Origin: Limnohabitans sp.
GTDB lineage: Bacteria > Pseudomonadota > Gammaproteobacteria > Burkholderiales > Burkholderiaceae_C
Direction: 5' to 3'
DNA: 11,197 bases
Assembly (NCBI GenBank): GCA_030729445.1
Contig: JANQXJ010000274.1
Location: 309 to 11,505 of the forward strand
Shown: positions 7,359 to 11,197 of the stretch, piece by piece
Numbering within the stretch: the first letter of the stretch is position 1
Layout: every line of letters begins with the position of its first letter
Notes under the pieces: generated by a model
What the model saw: only the letters and a program-made list of their open reading frames with translations
Database searches by the model: none
What the model was told of the DNA's origin: nothing
Position numbers and translations under genes: made by a program

Positions 7359-8084
7359 ATGAAACAGCTCGTCATCTCTTGCACCCTGGTGGGCTTGGCC
7401 GCCTGGGCTCCTGCTTGGGCCACGGCGCAGGAGGTCGGCCAAGTGCTCTCGCGCAGCGCGGTCATGCAACAAGTGGCCGTACCACGCCAGACCTGCACAG
7501 CCTCCCCTGCAGTAGTGCATTCTTCTTCCGGGGCCGGGGCCTTGATGGGGGCCATTGCCGGCGGGGCCATGGGCAACGCGGTGGGCGACGGCTCAGGCCG
7601 GGCTTTGGCCACCATGATCGGCATCGTGGGTGGTGCCATGGTGGGTGACCGCATCGAGGGATCTGGCCAGACCAGCCTACAAAATCACACCACCTGCACC
7701 ACCCAGACGGTTTATGAAAACAGGCTGGTGGGCTACGACGTGGTCTATGAATACGCAGGCAAACAGTACAGCGTACAACTGCCTCAAGACCCGGGCCCCA
7801 CCATTGCACTGAACATCTCGCCTGTGGGTCAAGCCCTGCACAGCGCCCCACCACCCCCGGTGCAACACAGCAACGTCATCCACACGCCTGCGCAAGTGGT
7901 TTACGTGCCCGCACCGGTTTACCGAACACGCCCACCCGTATACACACACATTGACCTGAACTGGAGCTACCCACGGCCGGTGGAGCATCGCACGGTGATT
8001 CGGCACCCCGGTCACCGGCACCCCTCGGAGCGAGCACATGGCCCTCGCTACAAAGTTCGCGAGGACAGGCAACACTGGCGCTGA
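7359..8084 (+). CDS. Secreted glycine-zipper protein (Rick_17kDa/SlyB-like)
   Basis: A 241-residue exported protein. The signal peptide is MKQLVISCTLVGLAAWAPAW with cleavage near AWA or ATA (about 21-23). A glycine-zipper segment follows (about 58-97, many small-residue G-x-x-x-G steps such as GAIAGGAMGNAVGD), able to pack as a helical hairpin in or against a membrane. Then comes a conserved-looking region NRLVGYDVVYEYAGKQY (about 121-137). The tail (about 160-241) is rich in Pro, His, Arg and Tyr and of low complexity. Two cysteines remain after cleavage (about 46 and 113) and could form a disulfide. There is no lipobox, so it is not obviously a lipoprotein. The ATG at 7359 is chosen because it starts the signal peptide; the frame is open up to 7218 but that part overlaps the previous gene. 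Family members sit in the envelope of Gram-negatives; the function is unknown. The upstream gap holds a TTTACA -35-like hexamer (7284-7289) without a good -10 partner. Confidence 0.82.
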   Translation: MKQLVISCTLVGLAAWAPAWATAQEVGQVLSRSAVMQQVAVPRQTCTASPAVVHSSSGAGALMGAIAGGAMGNAVGDGSGRALATMIGIVGGAMVGDRIEGSGQTSLQNHTTCTTQTVYENRLVGYDVVYEYAGKQYSVQLPQDPGPTIALNISPVGQALHSAPPPPVQHSNVIHTPAQVVYVPAPVYRTRPPVYTHIDLNWSYPRPVEHRTVIRHPGHRHPSERAHGPRYKVREDRQHWR

Positions 8085-8122
8085 TGACAACAATGGCATA
8101 CCGAACAAGGGATCGGGTGACC

Positions 8123-8128
8123 TAAAAT
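8123..8128 (+). promoter_or_regulatory. Possible -10 box (TAAAAT) upstream of ppnP-argG
   Basis: TAAAAT matches the sigma-70 -10 hexamer at 5 of 6 positions and lies in an A/T-rich patch standing out from the GC-rich surroundings, 39 nt after the previous stop codon. No convincing -35 is found at 16-18 nt. If used, transcripts would begin near 8135 and run straight into the hairpin at 8147-8171 before reaching ppnP. Confidence 0.25.
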
Positions 8129-8146
8129 AAAGGGTTTGAAACACGG

Positions 8147-8171
8147 GCGCGGCCGATGGCCGCGCTTTTTT
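8147..8171 (+). terminator. Rho-independent terminator after the glycine-zipper gene
   Basis: A perfect 8-bp GC stem, GCGCGGCC/GGCCGCGC, with loop GAT is followed by six T. It lies 62 nt after the stop codon of the glycine-zipper gene and ends 41 nt before the ppnP ATG. The plain reading is a terminator of the upstream unit. If the weak TAAAAT upstream is a promoter, the same hairpin would sit in the ppnP-argG leader. Confidence 0.88.
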
Positions 8172-8212
8172 GCGAGCCTGACCAGACCCGCCCACCCTTG
8201 CCAGCATCAGCC

Positions 8213-8530
8213 ATGACCACCCAAACCATCGACGGCGTCTCCGTCAACACCCAAGCCAATGTTTACTTTGACGGCAAATGCGTCAGCCACGGCCTGACCC
8301 TGCCCGACGGCACCAAGCTGTCCGTCGGCGTGGTTTTGCCCGCCACCCTGACCTTCAACACCGGCGCCGCAGAAATCATGGAGTGCGTGGGCGGCTATTG
8401 CGAATACAAGCTTGACGGCAGCAACGAATGGATCAAATCCAGCGCAGGCGAAGAGTTCAGTGTCCCCGCCAACTCGAAGTTCGAAATTCGTGTGACCGAG
8501 CCCTACCACTACATCTGCCACTACGCCTGA
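8213..8530 (+). CDS. ppnP: Pyrimidine/purine nucleoside phosphorylase (PpnP family)
   Basis: A 105-residue single-domain cupin of the former DUF1255/YaiE family. E. coli PpnP splits several purine and pyrimidine nucleosides with phosphate into free base and ribose-1-phosphate. Matching family features are N-x-YFDGKCVSHG near residues 16-26, SVGVVLP (about 39-45), a GEEFSVPANSKFEI stretch (about 80-93) and the C-terminal EPYHYICHYA. It is about ten residues longer than the E. coli protein at the N-terminus. I chose ATG 8213; an in-frame ATG at 8156 lies within the terminator stem and is rejected. The gene is 22 nt ahead of argG on the same strand, so the two are probably co-transcribed, although no direct metabolic link is evident. 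Confidence 0.9.
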   Translation: MTTQTIDGVSVNTQANVYFDGKCVSHGLTLPDGTKLSVGVVLPATLTFNTGAAEIMECVGGYCEYKLDGSNEWIKSSAGEEFSVPANSKFEIRVTEPYHYICHYA

Positions 8531-8552
8531 GTCAAAGGCTGAACGGAACCAC

Positions 8553-9893
8553 ATGAGCACCATTTTGCAAAACCTGCCCAAAGGGCAAAAAGTCGGCATC
8601 GCCTTTTCGGGCGGCCTGGACACCTCTGCCGCACTGCTGTGGATGAAGCAAAAGGGCGCCCTGCCCTACGCCTACACCGCCAACCTGGGCCAGCCTGACG
8701 AGTCGGACTACAACGAAATTCCCCGCAAAGCGATGGAATACGGCGCCGAAAAAGCCCGCTTGGTCGACTGCCGCACCCAGCTCGCCCACGAAGGCATTGC
8801 CGCCATCCAGTGCGGCGCCTTCCACATTTCCACCGGCGGCATCACCTACTTCAACACCACCCCACTGGGCCGCGCCGTGACCGGCACCATGCTGGTGGCC
8901 GCCATGAAGGAAGACGACGTCAACATCTGGGGCGACGGCAGCACCTTCAAGGGCAACGACATCGAGCGCTTTTACCGCTACGGTTTACTGACCAACCCGA
9001 GCCTGAAGATCTACAAGCCTTGGCTCGACCAGTTGTTCATCGACGAGCTGGGTGGCCGTGCCGAAATGAGCGCCTTCATGACCGCCAACGGTTTTGGCTA
9101 CAAGATGAGCGCCGAAAAGGCGTATTCGACCGACAGCAACATGCTGGGCGCGACCCACGAAGCCAAAGACTTGGAAAGCCTGCAAAGCGGCATGAAGATC
9201 GTCAACCCCATCATGGGCGTGGCGTTCTGGAAGCCCGAAGTCGAGGTCAAGGCCGAAGAAGTGAGCGTGCGCTTTGAAGAAGGCATGCCCGTGGCCCTGA
9301 ATGGGGTGGAATACGCCGACCCGGTCGAGCTGTTCCTGAAGGCCAACGAAATCGGCGGCCGCCACGGCCTGGGCATGAGCGACCAGATCGAAAACCGCAT
9401 CATTGAAGCCAAGAGCCGAGGCATCTACGAAGCCCCCGGCATGGCGCTGCTGCACATCGCCTACGAGCGATTGGTCACCGGCATCCACAACGAAGACACC
9501 ATCGAGCAGTACCGCATCAACGGCCTGCGCCTGGGCCGTCTGTTGTACCAAGGCCGCTGGTTTGACCCACAGTCCATCATGCTGCGCGAAACCGCTCAGC
9601 GCTGGGTGGCCCGCGCCGTGACCGGCACCGTGACGCTGGAGTTGCGCCGTGGCAACGACTACAGCATCCTGAACACCGAGTCGGCCAACCTGACCTATGC
9701 CCCAGAGCGTCTGTCGATGGAAAAAGTGGAAGACGCGCCGTTCAGCCCGCTGGACCGCATTGGTCAGTTGACCATGCGCAACCTCGACATCGTCGACACC
9801 CGCGCCAAGCTGGGCATCTATGCGCACGCTGGCTTGTTGTCGGTAGGCGAAGGTCCGCACATCTACAAGTTGGACGGCAGCGGCAAGAAGTGA
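8553..9893 (+). CDS. argG: Argininosuccinate synthase
   Basis: Joins citrulline and aspartate with ATP to argininosuccinate, the penultimate step of arginine synthesis (cytoplasm, tetramer). The 446-residue protein is of the longer E. coli type and is similar along nearly its whole length. The nucleotide loop AFSGGLDTS is at about 17-25. Other marks are YTANLGQPDE (about 46-55), NTTPLGRAVTGT (about 106-117), the KAYSTDSNMLGATHEAKD segment (about 188-205) and RRGNDYSILNT (about 363-373). The C-terminus ends sooner than in E. coli. The ATG at 8553 has a weak GGA ribosome site about 7 nt upstream (CGGAACCACATG). No ARG box was recognised. The gene ends 19 nt before a strong terminator. Confidence 0.98.
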   Translation: MSTILQNLPKGQKVGIAFSGGLDTSAALLWMKQKGALPYAYTANLGQPDESDYNEIPRKAMEYGAEKARLVDCRTQLAHEGIAAIQCGAFHISTGGITYFNTTPLGRAVTGTMLVAAMKEDDVNIWGDGSTFKGNDIERFYRYGLLTNPSLKIYKPWLDQLFIDELGGRAEMSAFMTANGFGYKMSAEKAYSTDSNMLGATHEAKDLESLQSGMKIVNPIMGVAFWKPEVEVKAEEVSVRFEEGMPVALNGVEYADPVELFLKANEIGGRHGLGMSDQIENRIIEAKSRGIYEAPGMALLHIAYERLVTGIHNEDTIEQYRINGLRLGRLLYQGRWFDPQSIMLRETAQRWVARAVTGTVTLELRRGNDYSILNTESANLTYAPERLSMEKVEDAPFSPLDRIGQLTMRNLDIVDTRAKLGIYAHAGLLSVGEGPHIYKLDGSGKK

Positions 9894-9912
9894 TTTCTGT
9901 CACTTCAAATGG

Positions 9913-9936
9913 AAAACGGCCTTCGGGCCGTTTTTT
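9913..9936 (+). terminator. Rho-independent terminator of argG
   Basis: The stem AAAACGGCC/GGCCGTTTT (9 bp) closes on the very stable C(TTCG)G tetraloop, and the T-run continues to 9936 (six T in all from 9931). It starts 19 nt after the argG stop codon and should end the ppnP-argG transcript. The A-run on the 5' side means it could also act weakly on transcripts from the other direction. Confidence 0.95.
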
Positions 9937-9967
9937 ATTGTCTTGTCTAGCTTTGTGGGTGTGTTCC

Positions 9968-10052
9968 GCCTTGGCTCGGGTGCCTGCCGGATCGCCTCAT
10001 AACTCGCTTCGCTCGCCAAATCGGCGAGTCCGGCAGGCACCCGAGCCAAGGC
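9968..10052. repeat. Palindromic repeat element 1: 23-bp arms around a 39-nt core
   Basis: The left arm 9968-9990 (begins GCCTTGGCTCGG, ends TGCCGG) and the right arm 10030-10052 are perfect reverse complements over 23 bp, with a 39-nt core at 9991-10029. The core holds CTCGCTTCGCTCGCC followed by AAATCGGC, and has an inner ACTCGC/GCGAGT pairing. The core recurs inverted in element 2 with 31 of 32 central positions the same (9994-10025 against 10127-10158). No T-run follows on either side, so it is not a standard intrinsic terminator. It lies 32 nt after the argG terminator. I see no coding capacity I trust in it. Confidence 0.95.
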
Positions 10053-10099
10053 TGCGTCCTGTCACAAACAGGGAAAGTCTTTGAACCACCAGCAACGCA
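10053..10099. other. 47-nt spacer between the two palindromic elements
   Basis: This stretch starts TGCGT and ends ACGCA. With one flanking base on each side this gives CTGCGT/ACGCAG, a third inverted repeat nested between the two elements. Inside it CCTGT/ACAGG (10058-10062 and 10068-10072) can form a small hairpin. No open reading frame with a credible start lies here. Confidence 0.6.
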
Positions 10100-10184
10100 G
10101 CCCTGGGTATTGGCCTGAGCGGATCGGCCGATTTGGCGAGCGAAGCGAGTGATGAGGCCGACCGCTCAGGCCAATACCCAGGGC
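10100..10184. repeat. Palindromic repeat element 2: inverted copy with different arms
   Basis: The left arm 10100-10122 (begins GCCCTGGGTATT, ends GAGCGG) and right arm 10162-10184 are perfect reverse complements over 23 bp, again with a 39-nt core (10123-10161). A further 6 bp (10124-10129 TCGGCC with 10156-10161 GGCCGA) extends the stem past one bulged A. Total length, arm length and core length equal those of element 1, and the core is that of element 1 in reverse. The arm ends are shared (GCC.TGG outside, CGG inside) while the middle differs. It lies 25 nt beyond the murB stop codon and might help end murB transcripts, although no U-tract is present. Confidence 0.95.
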
Positions 10185-10209
10185 AGAACAAAACCACGAA
10201 CCCATAACT

Positions 10210-11197
10210 TCAAATCACAACCGGCTCAGGCTCCAGCCGTATCCCAAACCGCTCGTACACACTGGTCTGAATGGCTTTGGCCAGTGTCATCACCTCGCCC
10301 CCCGTGCAAGGGTTCTCGCGTCCACCCCGGTTGACCAGCACAAGCGCCTGCTTTTCATAGACGCCTGCGTGCCCCACGGTCTTTCCTTTCCAGCCGCATG
10401 CGTCGATCAGCCAGCCAGCCGCCAGTTTGATGGTGCCATCGGGCATGGGGTAATGCACCACCTTGGGTTCGCGGGCAATGATGTCGGCGCATTGGTCTGC
10501 CGACACAGTGGGGTTCTTGAAAAAGCTGCCCGCGTTGCCGATCACCTGTGGATCGGGCAATTTGGCGCGGCGGATCGCCACGACCCAATCAAAAATCTGC
10601 CGGGCATCGGGACTGTGAATGCCCGTCTCGGCCATCTTGCGCTCCAAATCAAGATAGCCCAGCTCGGGCTTCCAGCGCTTGGGCAGCGCAAAACGCACCC
10701 GCAAAATCACCGCACGGCCTGCCAGGCCCAAGCCATCGGGTCCGCCCGATGCGTGTTTGAACACCGAGTCGCGGTAGCTGAAGCCGCACTGCGCGGCGTT
10801 CAGGCTGAACAACTCGCCCGTGAACATGTCCATGGCGTCCAGCGAATCGAAGCGGTCTTGCAACTCCACACCATAGGCACCAATGGTTTGCACGGGCGAT
10901 GCGCCCACGGTGCCAGGGATCAGGGCCATGTTTTCCAGAGCCGGGTAACCGTTGTCCAGGGTCCAGGCCACCAGTGCGTGCCAGTCCACGCCTGCGCCTG
11001 CCTCAATCAGCCAGTGTTTGTCGGTCTCACCCACCAGACCCATGCCTGGCACCTCCATCTTGAGCACCAGCGCCTTGACGTCTCCCGTCAAAACAATGTT
11101 GCTGCCGCCGCCCAGCACCTGCCTGGGTGAGCTGGCCAGTTGCGGGTCGGCCAGCACGGCCAACAAGTCGGCTTCGGAGCGCACCCGCACCAATGCA
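10210..11197 (-). CDS. murB: UDP-N-acetylenolpyruvoylglucosamine reductase, N-terminus cut by window edge
   Basis: FAD enzyme that reduces UDP-GlcNAc-enolpyruvate with NADPH to UDP-MurNAc, the second committed step of peptidoglycan precursor synthesis. The frame is open to the window edge and begins mid-domain (A-L-V-R-V-R-S-E). The missing part should hold the usual N-T-F start region, probably 15-25 residues; a TTG at 11193 is only an in-frame codon, not the likely start. Visible motifs are the FAD-binding GGGSNIVL, LIPGTVGASPVQTIGAYG, SYRDSVFK with the substrate arginine, GNAGSFFKNP with the catalytic serine, HAGVYEKQALVLVN, and the C-terminal RLEPEP holding the glutamate proton donor. It looks like a type I MurB similar in length to the E. 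coli protein. It is convergent with argG; 273 bp with two palindromic repeats separate its stop from the argG terminator. Confidence 0.97.
   Translation of the reverse strand, partial: ALVRVRSEADLLAVLADPQLASSPRQVLGGGSNIVLTGDVKALVLKMEVPGMGLVGETDKHWLIEAGAGVDWHALVAWTLDNGYPALENMALIPGTVGASPVQTIGAYGVELQDRFDSLDAMDMFTGELFSLNAAQCGFSYRDSVFKHASGGPDGLGLAGRAVILRVRFALPKRWKPELGYLDLERKMAETGIHSPDARQIFDWVVAIRRAKLPDPQVIGNAGSFFKNPTVSADQCADIIAREPKVVHYPMPDGTIKLAAGWLIDACGWKGKTVGHAGVYEKQALVLVNRGGRENPCTGGEVMTLAKAIQTSVYERFGIRLEPEPVVI

Noticed and set aside
8985..9860. 291-codon minus-strand open frame inside argG
   Set aside because: ArgG is unmistakable in the other strand; this frame is an antisense shadow.
9968..10184. 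Integron attC sites
   Set aside because: Size and imperfect palindromy made me consider it, but no RYYYAAC/GTTRRRY boxes are at the ends, arms pair perfectly without the extrahelical bases, and no integrase or cassette is nearby.
9968..10184. Insertion sequence or CRISPR repeats
   Set aside because: There is no transposase, no regular array, no short direct repeats bounding the elements, and only two copies, in opposite orientation.
9890..10334. Short open frames across the palindromic repeats
   Set aside because: They run through the inverted repeats and terminator, lack ribosome sites, and their products are low-complexity. The repeats are better explained by structure.

Overview
The window looks like chromosomal core DNA of a betaproteobacterium, most likely Burkholderiales/Comamonadaceae. 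The basis is high GC, the gene order folC - SPOR protein - cvpA - purF - metZ, an E. coli-type ArgG, and protein wording typical of that group. The species cannot be named from the sequence alone.

Left part (1-6848, minus strand): a compact run of six genes read right to left: folC, a DedD-like SPOR protein, cvpA, purF, metZ and gltX. Intergenic gaps are 9, 1, 39, 9 and 1 nt, so they probably form one transcription unit. A tRNA-Ala(GGC) follows; its 3' end lies outside the window and its probable -10 box lies just past the gltX stop codon. The cluster mixes folate/one-carbon metabolism (folC), purine entry (purF with cvpA), methionine synthesis (metZ), tRNA charging (gltX) and a cell-envelope SPOR protein.

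Middle (6899-8171, plus strand): a Spx/ArsC-family (YffB-like) protein diverges from folC. Next comes a secreted glycine-zipper protein, closed by a strong GC hairpin with a U-tract.

Right part (8213-9936, plus strand): ppnP (nucleoside phosphorylase) and argG (argininosuccinate synthase) are 22 nt apart and end at a UUCG-loop terminator. Convergent murB enters from the right edge on the minus strand; its N-terminus is cut off by the window.

The most unusual part is the 273-bp gap between the argG terminator and the murB stop. It holds two 85-bp inverted-repeat elements in opposite orientation. Each has perfect 23-bp arms around a 39-nt core. The cores are nearly identical (31/32 positions), but the arms differ between copies at 11 of 23 positions, and every difference is compensated in the partner arm. 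This looks like a dispersed, structure-conserved repeat family and is the best candidate here for something undescribed. The rest of the window is ordinary housekeeping DNA.
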